Assembly: GCA_031267375.1 (NCBI GenBank)
Contig: JAIRZE010000030.1
Location: 1-10,269 of the forward strand
Direction: 5' to 3'
Source: Rickettsiales bacterium
GTDB taxonomy: Bacteria; Pseudomonadota; Alphaproteobacteria; Rs-D84
DNA: 10,269 nt
This document shows positions 1 through 6,224 of the stretch, piece by piece. The first letter of the stretch is position 1. Each line of letters begins with the position of its first letter. A program made the translations under genes and the position numbers. Below the pieces are notes generated by a model. The model ran no database searches. It was not told the DNA's origin and worked only from the letters and a program-made list of their open reading frames with translations.

Positions 1-2
1 CG

Positions 3-917
3 ATTGTTAGTACCGGTAAAGATGGCCACGGCGAAATTTATGTGAAATGGAACGGAAATAAATTAAAGCTGCGTATGGAGCCGCTGTATGATTTTTCAGA
101 AGAAAACAAAAGCGTTCCGCACAAGCTTTACTTTGCGGATCCGGAATTTTCAAACCTGGAAATCAGCACTGAATTATGGCTGAATAAAAAGGGATTTCCG
201 GCAAACAGAAATGCTAACTTTCAAAAATGCAGCTTTGTTTACGAATGCGATCACCTTTCGCTGGAAGAACAAATTATTCAAGCCAACCGCTTGGTATCAT
301 TGGGTGTCATAAATCGCGTGGTTCATTCCGGCAGCAAATCTTTGCACTGCCGCGCCACGGTAAAAGATGCGCCGACCAGCGAAGAAGAATACAAATGGCT
401 TTGGTATTATATCGCGCGGTCTTATAAAATCATAGACGCGGACAAGGCGTGCAGCCATAACGGCCGCAGCTCTCGCCGCGCCGATGCAATTCGTGAAAGC
501 AATGGCGCGATTCAAAAATTGATTCATCAAAACAATGCGGTTTTGGACCTAAATTGGCGGCCGTTGTTCGGCGAATATAAAATTCAGCTGAAAAAAGAAA
601 GAGAATTAAAAGCATCCGCCGCCGCGAATTACAGCCAGCAGTACAGGGGCTCTACCGATGAAGATATATCGCGCGCGTTGTCGTATATTTCGGCGGGCTG
701 CGAATATCCGGAATGGCGCAATGTAGGAATGGCCTTGCACTCTTATTACAATGGTTCGTCGGAGGGATTGACTGTGTGGGAAAATTGGTCGGCCGGCAGC
801 GAAAAGTACAAGCCGGGGGAAACAGCAAAGCAATACAAAGCGTTCAAACATAACGGCGACATAGGGATTGGAACATTGTTTTGGCTTGCCGCGCAAAACG
901 GCTGGCAGAGAAGGTAA
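3..917 (+). CDS. AEP-type DNA primase with C-terminal PriCT-2 domain, 5' partial
   Basis: The frame is open to the left edge (IVSTGKDGHGEIYV precedes a GTG at 42), so the gene starts outside the window; the GTG is probably internal. Counting from that GTG, three patches fit the archaeo-eukaryotic primase core: an acidic ExD pair in FVYECDHL (about residue 68-70), an SxH motif in SGSKSLHC (about 100-102), and a later acid in IIDADKAC (about 133-135) followed by an Arg-rich stretch. The last 85 residues match PriCT-2 (EWRNVGMALHSYY, LTVWENWSAGSEKY, GTLFWLAAQNGW). In plasmids, phages and integrated elements such proteins make primers for element replication, often with a helicase. That role is inferred, since upstream partners lie outside. 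No neighbour on the right supports a phage. A strong terminator follows directly. Catalytic competence is likely from the motifs but not shown. Confidence 0.72.
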   Translation: MVSTGKDGHGEIYVKWNGNKLKLRMEPLYDFSEENKSVPHKLYFADPEFSNLEISTELWLNKKGFPANRNANFQKCSFVYECDHLSLEEQIIQANRLVSLGVINRVVHSGSKSLHCRATVKDAPTSEEEYKWLWYYIARSYKIIDADKACSHNGRSSRRADAIRESNGAIQKLIHQNNAVLDLNWRPLFGEYKIQLKKERELKASAAANYSQQYRGSTDEDISRALSYISAGCEYPEWRNVGMALHSYYNGSSEGLTVWENWSAGSEKYKPGETAKQYKAFKHNGDIGIGTLFWLAAQNGWQRR

Positions 918-918
918 T

Positions 919-976
919 CTCGGTATAAATTCCCCTTCCTTATGGGAAGGGGAATTACCACCGAGTTTTATTTTTC
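919..976 (+). terminator. Rho-independent terminator of the primase gene
   Basis: This is a long two-part hairpin starting two bases after the TAA. The outer stem is CTCGGT (919-924) with ACCGAG (960-965). The inner 12-base-pair stem is 928-939 with 945-956, with loop TTATG. A T-rich tract TTTTATTTTT (966-975) follows. The T-tract lies on the plus side, so it best serves the primase gene. The convergent minus-strand operon ends at 976 and would read into the same hairpin, but without a good T-tract. Confidence 0.85.
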
Positions 977-1968
977 TATAACCAAGTCCAGGGCTTTAAT
1001 GCTTTCAGCAAACTGTATGCGGTGCGTTTGTCCGCAAAGGTATGGCCGCAGCGCGGGCACACAATAAACGGCGCTGTCAATGCCTTTACCTTTTTGAATA
1101 TTTGCATCCATACGAACAGACCCGCTATCCACATAGCCGCAACTATGCCCCACATAACATAGCCGAAATATTTGTTAACGGTATTCGTGATTATATTCAC
1201 AACGCCGACATTTGACTTTTCCAAATCATTATAGATTTTCACCGCAGTCGGCCAAGACGACGGGCGCCAGGGATACACGTGATGTATTCCGTAATTGGTA
1301 AGCAAGGTGGTGCCCAGGCCGCCGCTGTTCTTGTCCAGCTGGTGCTTTATCGCTTCGTCCACCATTTTATCAACCTCGGTTTGCGAAATTTCCACAAGTT
1401 TCTTTTCTGCTTTATCCAGCTGGGCATTTACCATAGCGGCGGTATTATCCACCTTTGCCACTGCCGCGTTTGCGCCGGCAATGCCTTTGTCTGCCTGGGC
1501 CACAGCATTATCAACGGCCGTCGTATTCACGCCGAATTTTCCGGCCAGCCCCGTCAGGGATTTCACGCTGCCGGTCGTAGCGCTTGCCGCCTTGGTCGTG
1601 TCTTTCGCTTTTGCCGTTGTGTCAACGACCTTGTTAACAGCGCCCTCTGCCATTTTTACTTGCGAGATTGCGATCGCGACGGGCTTTTCCAAATCTATGG
1701 ATTTTTTTATTCCGTCCAATAATTTTTCGTATTGGTCAACTATGTTTCTTTGCAAGTCAAAGAACACGGAAACAACGATTGATTTTTTTATCGGCGACGC
1801 GTAGTGCGATTTGATATACAGCGGCGCGATGGCGACAAAAGTCAGCCAGATAATGGAAATAATCCAAAACACTCGCTTTACTTTTTTTACCCAAGATGTC
1901 TTGCGCGCGACGGTTTTGGTGCCTGGCGCGTGCTCTATCACTTCTATTTCTTTCGGTTGTTTACGCAT
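976..1968 (-). CDS. Predicted two-helix membrane protein with Ala-rich coiled coil and C-terminal CxxC
   Basis: I do not recognise a family for this 330-residue protein. A basic N-terminus precedes a first membrane helix at about 33-51 (FWIISIIWLTFVAIAPL). Residues about 100-200 are rich in Ala, Val, Asp and Lys with heptad-like spacing, consistent with a long helical or coiled-coil stalk (AVAQADKGIAGANAAVAKVD). A second helix lies at about 268-290. A short cytoplasmic tail holds CPRCGHTF (Cys304, Cys307), which looks like half a zinc ribbon and could pair in a dimer. By positive charge, both ends are probably cytoplasmic with the middle in the periplasm. The frame stays open 57 bases further upstream, but the ATG at 1968 is preferred because AGGGGG precedes it at normal spacing. 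It overlaps the end of tgt by 8 bases, so it is the last gene of the era operon and is probably translationally coupled. Its function is unknown. Confidence 0.75.
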   Translation of the reverse strand: MRKQPKEIEVIEHAPGTKTVARKTSWVKKVKRVFWIISIIWLTFVAIAPLYIKSHYASPIKKSIVVSVFFDLQRNIVDQYEKLLDGIKKSIDLEKPVAIAISQVKMAEGAVNKVVDTTAKAKDTTKAASATTGSVKSLTGLAGKFGVNTTAVDNAVAQADKGIAGANAAVAKVDNTAAMVNAQLDKAEKKLVEISQTEVDKMVDEAIKHQLDKNSGGLGTTLLTNYGIHHVYPWRPSSWPTAVKIYNDLEKSNVGVVNIITNTVNKYFGYVMWGIVAAMWIAGLFVWMQIFKKVKALTAPFIVCPRCGHTFADKRTAYSLLKALKPWTWL

Positions 1969-3064
1969 TGGATCCCCCTGTGTATTTTTCTGTAAATTCT
2001 TTTTTGAATTGTAAGAAATTTCCACGCTCTATTGCAAGCCTTATTTCGTGCATCAAGTCCTGATAAAAATAAAGGTTGTGCTGGGTCAGCAGAGTCGCCG
2101 CCAAAATCTCGTTGCACTTCACAAGATGATGAATATACGCCAGCGATAAATTGCAGTGCGAATTCAGCGGCGTTGGATCGTCGCGGAATTTAGCATTGCG
2201 CAGATTAATGGTACCGTGCGCAGTAAATGCTTGGGCGGTGCGTCCCGCGCGCGTCGGCATAACGCAGTCAAACATATCAATGCCGCGCTCTACGGCGCCC
2301 AGAATATCCAGCGGCGTCCCGACGCCCATCAGATAGCGCGGGCGATCCGCGGGCAGGGCAGGGGTAGTGTGCGCAATCATATCAAACATTATTTCTTGGG
2401 GCTCGCCAACGGCCAGACCGCCGATGGCATATCCGTCAAAGCCAATGCTGGTCAGGTCTGCGGCGGATTTCAAGCGCAAGTCTTTTTGATCCGCGCCCTG
2501 GACTATGCCAAAAATTCCATAGCCTGGGCGATCTATAAAAGCGTCCCGTGAACGCCGCGCCCAGCGCGCGACAAGGTCTATATTTTTTTCAACACGGTCC
2601 CGCGGTGCGGGCAGATGCAGGCACTCGTCAAGAACCATAGTAATGTTTGAATCCAATTGATGCTGGATCTGGACAGATTTTTCCGGCGTCAAAAGATGCT
2701 TTATTCCGCCGTCAATATGCGATGTAAATTGCGCGCCTTGCTCGCTCATTTTGGTAAGGGCGCCCAGCGACATAACTTGGAATCCGCCAGAGTCGGTCAG
2801 TATCGGGCCGCGCCAGCCGCTGAATTTATGCAGCCCGCCCATTTGCTCCACCAAGTCGCCGCCCGGCCGCATCATCAGATGATAAGTGTTTCCCAGGATA
2901 ACTTCGGTCCCTGTATCGGCGACTTGGGCCATAGTCAATGCCTTGACGGTCGCGGCGGTTCCGACGGCCATAAAGGCGGGCGTTTGAAAAGTCCCGTGCG
3001 CGGTTTCCACGCTGCCGCGCCGCGCGCCGCCGTCCGTGCAATGCAGATTAAATTTTAGTGGCAT
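1961..3064 (-). CDS. tgt: Queuine/preQ1 tRNA-ribosyltransferase (TGT) with reduced zinc motif
   Basis: TGT exchanges guanine 34 of GUN-anticodon tRNAs for the queuosine precursor preQ1 (EC 2.4.2.29). The protein has 367 residues, slightly under the usual length. It has the base-pocket motif TDSGGFQ (Asp91), DEC (146-148), GGLAVGE (215-221) and the nucleophile motif FDCVMPTR (Asp266). Valine in LAVGE is the bacterial preQ1-type residue; eukaryotic queuine enzymes have Gly there. This fits the adjacent queA. The zinc site of the family is CxCxxC plus a downstream His. Here only Cys304 and His329 remain. The distance from nucleophile to first Cys is normal (38), but the next stretch is six residues shorter than in E. 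coli, removing the second and third Cys. The frame is otherwise intact, so this is not a sequencing frameshift. The start ATG directly follows the queA stop (TAAATG), with AAGGA upstream. It is the fourth gene of the operon. Confidence 0.96.
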   Translation of the reverse strand: MPLKFNLHCTDGGARRGSVETAHGTFQTPAFMAVGTAATVKALTMAQVADTGTEVILGNTYHLMMRPGGDLVEQMGGLHKFSGWRGPILTDSGGFQVMSLGALTKMSEQGAQFTSHIDGGIKHLLTPEKSVQIQHQLDSNITMVLDECLHLPAPRDRVEKNIDLVARWARRSRDAFIDRPGYGIFGIVQGADQKDLRLKSAADLTSIGFDGYAIGGLAVGEPQEIMFDMIAHTTPALPADRPRYLMGVGTPLDILGAVERGIDMFDCVMPTRAGRTAQAFTAHGTINLRNAKFRDDPTPLNSHCNLSLAYIHHLVKCNEILAATLLTQHNLYFYQDLMHEIRLAIERGNFLQFKKEFTEKYTGGSNA

Positions 3065-4126
3065 TTAATTTTCCTTTTTGAATAACAGGCAGCAATCGCC
3101 ATAGCTGAAAAATCTGTATCTTTCCGCAACCGCGTGCGCGTATGCGGCCTTCATTTCCGGCAATCCCGCAAACGCCGACACCAACATAAACAAGGTTGAT
3201 TTTGGCAAATGAAAATTAGTCAGCAAAACATCAACCGTATTGAACTTATATCCCGGCGTGATGAATATGTTTGTCGCGCCATTAAAAGCCTTGTGATTCG
3301 CGCTTTCCAACAGGCGCAAAGATGTCGTTCCGATCGCGATGACGCGTCGCGCGCTGTTTATAATTTCCATTTGATCCGGCGTTATGATTCCGAATTCCGA
3401 ATGCATTTTGTGATCGGATGTGTCGTCGGATTTCACGGGCAGCCAAGTCCCCGCGCCAATATGCAAAGTTATGTTTACAACCTTTGCGCCGGCGGCCTGT
3501 ATCGCGGCAATAAGTTCCGGTGTAAAGTGCAGCCCCGCCGTCGGCGCCGCCATAGAGCCCAATGTTTCGGCATACACGGTCTGATACCGATCGCGATCGT
3601 CTGATTCTTCGTCGCGATGCATATAAGGGGGCAGGGGCATTTTTCCGACGCGGTCAAGAACTGCGAAAACATCATCGCATAAAAATTCCAGTTCCAATCC
3701 ACTGTCGTCGTTTTTTGAAATAATTTTAATCTGTGTTTTTTCATCGTCCAAAATTAAAATATCGCCGATGTTTAGTTTGTTGAATTGCTTTGCGAACCCG
3801 AACCAAATATTTTCATTTTTGTTCGTGTGCAAAGTTATTTCGTAAACTTTGCCGGAAGGGGCGGTTGCGTTAAAGCGTGCAGGAATGACTTTGGAGTTAT
3901 TAAAGACGACGACATCGCCCGCCCGCAGATGCGATATAAAGTCTGTGATCAGGCTGTCAGAGATAAGACTGTCTTGAATGGATAAAACTTTATCATCTGG
4001 CTCTGCCCCCGCCGCAAGGGCGGGGGTGGGTTTAACCACCAGCATACGGCTGGCGTCGCGGCGATCCAGCGGATGCGTCGCTATTAATTCCGCAGGCAAT
4101 TCAAAATCAAAATTTGATACTTTCAT
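3065..4126 (-). CDS. queA: S-adenosylmethionine:tRNA ribosyltransferase-isomerase
   Basis: QueA transfers and rearranges the ribosyl part of S-adenosylmethionine onto preQ1 already inserted in tRNA, giving epoxyqueuosine (EC 2.4.99.17). It therefore acts on the product of the next gene, tgt. The 353-residue protein carries the family blocks: FDFELPAELIATHPL at the start, FNNSKVIPARF (75-85), GSMAAPTAGLHFT (190-202), LHIGAGTW.PV (221-231), HSEFG (242-246), IAIGTTSLRLLES (263-275) and FHLPKSTLFMLVSAFAG (305-321). Compared with E. coli QueA, the segment between RMLVV (27-31) and GDVVVF (70-75) is about 17 residues longer. The extra part contains a GC-rich palindrome in the DNA (see the repeat entry). 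Five bases separate it from the upstream lipoprotein stop, and its own ribosome-binding site is weak, suggesting coupled translation. The gene appears complete. Confidence 0.97.
   Translation of the reverse strand: MKVSNFDFELPAELIATHPLDRRDASRMLVVKPTPALAAGAEPDDKVLSIQDSLISDSLITDFISHLRAGDVVVFNNSKVIPARFNATAPSGKVYEITLHTNKNENIWFGFAKQFNKLNIGDILILDDEKTQIKIISKNDDSGLELEFLCDDVFAVLDRVGKMPLPPYMHRDEESDDRDRYQTVYAETLGSMAAPTAGLHFTPELIAAIQAAGAKVVNITLHIGAGTWLPVKSDDTSDHKMHSEFGIITPDQMEIINSARRVIAIGTTSLRLLESANHKAFNGATNIFITPGYKFNTVDVLLTNFHLPKSTLFMLVSAFAGLPEMKAAYAHAVAERYRFFSYGDCCLLFKKEN
3965..4026. repeat. Cluster of palindromes inside queA
   Basis: A perfect 8-base-pair hairpin, CCCCCGCC (4006-4013) and GGCGGGGG (4019-4026) with loop GCAAG, lies in frame within queA and encodes about residues 34-41 (TPALAAGA). 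Close by are smaller inverted repeats: GATAAA/TTTATC (3981-3994) and AAGAC/GTCTT (3965-3975). Together they cover the stretch that is extra relative to E. coli QueA. The GC hairpin resembles the arms of the element at the right edge, which share CTGCCCCC and GCGGGGG. This suggests a small palindromic element tolerated in a surface loop, comparable in principle to Rickettsia palindromic elements, though shorter. Confidence 0.55.
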
Positions 4127-4131
4127 TTATC

Positions 4132-4602
4132 TTACTGCTTTTGCCAATCTTTAAGCATCTCTTTAAGCATCTGTTCGCGCAGCACATCATTTTTGCGATT
4201 ATTCATATATTCCCAAAAAATAGTGTCGTTCACATAATAAATCACAGGATGAAATGAATTTACCGTATTTGTAATCTTGTAAGCCGGAATATTAACATCT
4301 TGACGAATATGATTATAATATGTGTTGTCCAGCGTCAGAGAATCCCCGATCTTTATATAATCATATATGGCCTCGTATTCTTTAATCTGTCTGTCTATAA
4401 AGGGGACGCCTTTCCTGTCAATATCATCAAAATAAATTACTTTTTCCGGCAAGGAATCATTTTTATTCGCTATGTATATTTTATGATTTTTTTTGTCAAT
4501 TACTTTGAATTTGCCGGATTCCGGCTGATTTTTACAGGCGAACAATAATGACAATGCAATAAAAAACTGCAAGCCGTATTTTTTGATGTTTATGTTTTTC
4601 AT
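4132..4602 (-). CDS. Small AT-rich predicted lipoprotein
   Basis: This 156-residue protein has a lipoprotein signal: basic MKNINIKKYG, a hydrophobic stretch (11-21) and a lipobox LFAC with Cys23 as the predicted lipidated residue. The mature part is hydrophilic and rich in Lys, Asn, Ile, Tyr and Asp, with a patch that may be beta-rich (KFKVIDKKNHKIYIAN) and a charged helical C-terminus (LREQMLKEMLKDWQKQ). I do not recognise a family. The start ATG overlaps the era TGA as ATGA (4599-4602) and has GGAG eight bases upstream; queA follows after 5 bases, so the gene is embedded in the operon. The DNA is much more AT-rich than its flanks, which suggests acquisition or weak constraint. The remaining reading frame and good signal peptide argue that it is a real gene. 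Confidence 0.72.
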   Translation of the reverse strand: MKNINIKKYGLQFFIALSLLFACKNQPESGKFKVIDKKNHKIYIANKNDSLPEKVIYFDDIDRKGVPFIDRQIKEYEAIYDYIKIGDSLTLDNTYYNHIRQDVNIPAYKITNTVNSFHPVIYYVNDTIFWEYMNNRKNDVLREQMLKEMLKDWQKQ

Positions 4603-5507
4603 TTCTTAAACTCCAATCCTTGTTCTTGATATGCTTCGGCGCGGTTTTCCCAATCCGGCTCTACGCGCACAAACAAATGCAGTCTGGCATTAACGCCCCA
4701 TTCGTCCTGAATCTCGTGCCGCGCCGCGGTTCCGATTTGACCCAATTGCGCCCCGCCGCGGCCCACGATAATCTTTTTATGATTTTCGGAATTCACAACG
4801 ATTTTTTGATAAATTTCCAAAACGCCTTCCGGATCAGTCTCAACTTTTTCCGTCGCTACGAAAATATGATAGGGCAATTCCTGGTGCACAAATTTATAGA
4901 CTTTTTCGCGCGTGATTTCCGCCAGCCATAATGTATCCGGAACATCCATAGCGTCTTTCGCGTCAAATAAATACGGAGATTCCGGCATCACCGCGGCCAA
5001 GGATTTCAGCATCGGCGCGATACCGTCGTCTTTCAAAGCGCTGCCTATAAAGATTTCCCGAAAAGGCGCCAGTTCGGATAGCTCTGCAATCATCGGCAGC
5101 AGTGTTTCTTTTTTGACGGCATCGGCCTTGTTGATAAAAGCAAAAATCGCTCTTCGCTCTTCGCTCTTCGCTCTTTGCAACTGTTCGCACAAAGTGCGAA
5201 CAGTTGCGGTAATTCCGTGCGTCGCATCAATCAGCAGCAATACCGCATCGGCGTCCGACAAAGCGTCCATAGCCGCGCCGACCATAGCCTTGTCCAGTCT
5301 GCGCGCCGGCTTGAACACGCCCGGTGTGTCAACAAATATCAGTTGCGCCTGACCGATCATTTTGACGGCGCGCAGGCGGGTGCGCGTAGTTTGAACCTTG
5401 TGTGAAACAATGGAAACTTTGCGTTCCATAATGGCGTTGATCAGAGTTGACTTGCCGGCGTTGGTCGGGCCAATGATTGCGATAAAACCGCTTTTTGTAT
5501 TTTGCAT
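4599..5507 (-). CDS. era: GTPase Era, 16S rRNA-binding ribosome maturation factor
   Basis: Era binds the 3' end of 16S rRNA and helps mature the 30S subunit. The 302-residue product matches the usual length (301 in E. coli). The GTPase motifs are GPTNAGKST (13-21, G1), TTRTR (40-44, G2), DTPG (60-63, G3), NKAD (126-129, G4) and SAL (156-158, G5). A C-terminal KH domain follows, with its GxxG loop in VGRGGAQLGQIG (248-259). An upstream in-frame extension to 5681 exists, but it runs into dcd on the other strand and has no family similarity, so MQNTKSGF at 5507 is the start. No Shine-Dalgarno sequence precedes this ATG, and an extended -10 box sits 7 bases upstream, so the mRNA may be leaderless. 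Residues about 101-121, between G3 and G4, are encoded by a perfect palindrome plus 7-base tandem repeats. It is the first gene of a five-gene operon. Confidence 0.97.
   Translation of the reverse strand: MQNTKSGFIAIIGPTNAGKSTLINAIMERKVSIVSHKVQTTRTRLRAVKMIGQAQLIFVDTPGVFKPARRLDKAMVGAAMDALSDADAVLLLIDATHGITATVRTLCEQLQRAKSEERRAIFAFINKADAVKKETLLPMIAELSELAPFREIFIGSALKDDGIAPMLKSLAAVMPESPYLFDAKDAMDVPDTLWLAEITREKVYKFVHQELPYHIFVATEKVETDPEGVLEIYQKIVVNSENHKKIIVGRGGAQLGQIGTAARHEIQDEWGVNARLHLFVRVEPDWENRAEAYQEQGLEFKK
5147..5207. repeat. In-frame tandem repeat plus perfect 14-bp palindrome within era
   Basis: TCGCTCT is repeated four times head to tail (5147-5174). It is followed after two bases by a perfect 14-base inverted repeat, GCAACTGTTCGCAC (5177-5190) and GTGCGAACAGTTGC (5194-5207), with loop AAA. 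On the coding strand this encodes about TVRTLCEQLQRAKSEERRA, in the loop between the G3 and G4 motifs. The protein stays in frame and is only about two residues longer than E. coli Era there. A 14-base-pair hairpin with a three-base loop would be very stable in the mRNA. Confidence 0.85.
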
Positions 5508-5542
5508 ATTGCAAATATAGCACGGCAAAAATCCAAAATCAA
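5507..5542 (-). promoter_or_regulatory. Predicted era operon promoter, possibly leaderless
   Basis: Read on the minus strand: -35 TTGATT (5542-5537), a 17-base spacer, and an extended -10 TGC-TATATT (hexamer 5519-5514). Transcription would begin about 7 bases downstream, at or next to the A of the era ATG (5507). No ribosome-binding site lies in the few bases between. This is motif-based only. Confidence 0.6.
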
Positions 5543-5560
5543 AAATAAATAAGAAAAAAC

Positions 5561-5593
5561 TTGACAAATCGCGGGGGGGGGTAGAATTGTCAA
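5561..5593 (+). promoter_or_regulatory. Predicted dcd promoter with poly-G spacer
   Basis: A consensus -35 TTGACA (5561-5566) and a near-consensus -10 TAGAAT (5582-5587) are separated by only 15 bases, and the spacer ends in nine consecutive G (5573-5581). The upstream 30 bases are A-rich and could act as an UP element. A 7-base inverted repeat, TTGACAA (5561-5567) and TTGTCAA (5587-5593), flanks the core and could be an operator. The spacer is two bases under the usual 17. Confidence 0.6.
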
Positions 5594-5618
5594 TAAAATT
5601 GAGACAAAGGTGTATGCT

Positions 5619-6191
5619 ATGATGCTGTCTGGAAAAGAAATTATAAAAAGAATGTCGCTGACCCCAAAGCAAAAACTCCAACGCTTTCTTGGCAAGTCAG
5701 TTTGTCCCGATATTTTGATAGAGCCATACGATGTGAAATGCGTTGGTCCGAATTCTTACGATATTCATCTTGCGCCGACAATGCTGGTATATGAAAACGA
5801 AGTTTTGGATTCAAAGCAAAACAATCCCACAAAGAAAATTGAAATTCCAGAAGACGGACTTGTATTGCAACCGGGAGAGTTATATTTGGGCTCTACCATT
5901 GAATATACGGAAACATTCAACTTGGTTCCGAAAATAGACGGCAGATCATCAATCGGCCGCTTGGGGATTTTGGTTCATTTTACCGCCGGGTTCGGAGATG
6001 TCGGATTCTGTGGAACCTGGACTTTGGAAATAATGGTTCAGAAACCGGTAAAGGTTTATCCCGGAATGCGCATAGGGCAATTGTATTACGAGCATATCAG
6101 CAAGGATCACGATAATTATAAAGGCCATTATCTGGGTCAAAACGGCGCGGTTGCTTCCAGAATGAATAACAAGGACAACTGGCAGAAGTAA
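5619..6191 (+). CDS. dcd: dCTP deaminase (trimeric dUTPase superfamily)
   Basis: Dcd deaminates dCTP to dUTP, feeding dTMP synthesis (EC 3.5.4.13). Family blocks in the 190-residue product are VGPNSYDIHL (42-51), the nucleotide-binding RSSIGRLG (109-116), HFTAG (120-124) and TLEI with catalytic-type Glu137, and they line up closely with E. coli numbering (Glu138). Residues about 13-28 (SLTPKQKLQRFLGKSV) look like a variable N-terminal insertion. A bifunctional dCTP deaminase/dUTPase cannot be excluded from motifs. The frame is open to a GTG at 5610, but ATG at 5619 is chosen because AAAGG (5606-5610) sits at proper spacing and MMLSGKEI resembles family starts; ATG 5622 is a close alternative. 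The gene stands alone, diverging from era and converging on brnTA. Its style resembles phage or Firmicutes/Bacteroidetes versions, so transfer is possible. Confidence 0.93.
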   Translation: MMLSGKEIIKRMSLTPKQKLQRFLGKSVCPDILIEPYDVKCVGPNSYDIHLAPTMLVYENEVLDSKQNNPTKKIEIPEDGLVLQPGELYLGSTIEYTETFNLVPKIDGRSSIGRLGILVHFTAGFGDVGFCGTWTLEIMVQKPVKVYPGMRIGQLYYEHISKDHDNYKGHYLGQNGAVASRMNNKDNWQK

Positions 6192-6202
6192 AAGCAAAAA
6201 TA

Positions 6203-6224
6203 AAAATCCGCAAACGCGGATTTT
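6203..6224. terminator. Shared terminator between dcd and brnTA
   Basis: The stem AAAATCCGC (6203-6211) pairs with GCGGATTTT (6216-6224), loop AAAC. On the minus strand the hairpin is followed by a long T-rich run (complement of 6190-6206), making a good intrinsic terminator for brnA, whose TGA overlaps the hairpin edge. On the plus strand only four T follow, so dcd termination is weaker but plausible. Confidence 0.75.

Noticed and set aside
1279..1804. Two long plus-strand frames opposite the membrane protein gene
   Set aside because: They are antisense shadows of the Ala-rich coiled-coil coding sequence, lack sensible starts and show no family motifs.
2141..2172. Frameshift as the cause of the missing Tgt cysteines
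   Set aside because: Both flanks align in the same frame and the gap is exactly six codons, so a simple frameshift does not explain it.
5508..5681. N-terminal extension of era by 58 residues
   Set aside because: It crosses the divergent promoter region and the start of dcd, has no Era similarity, and the family start MQNTKSGF fits the usual length.
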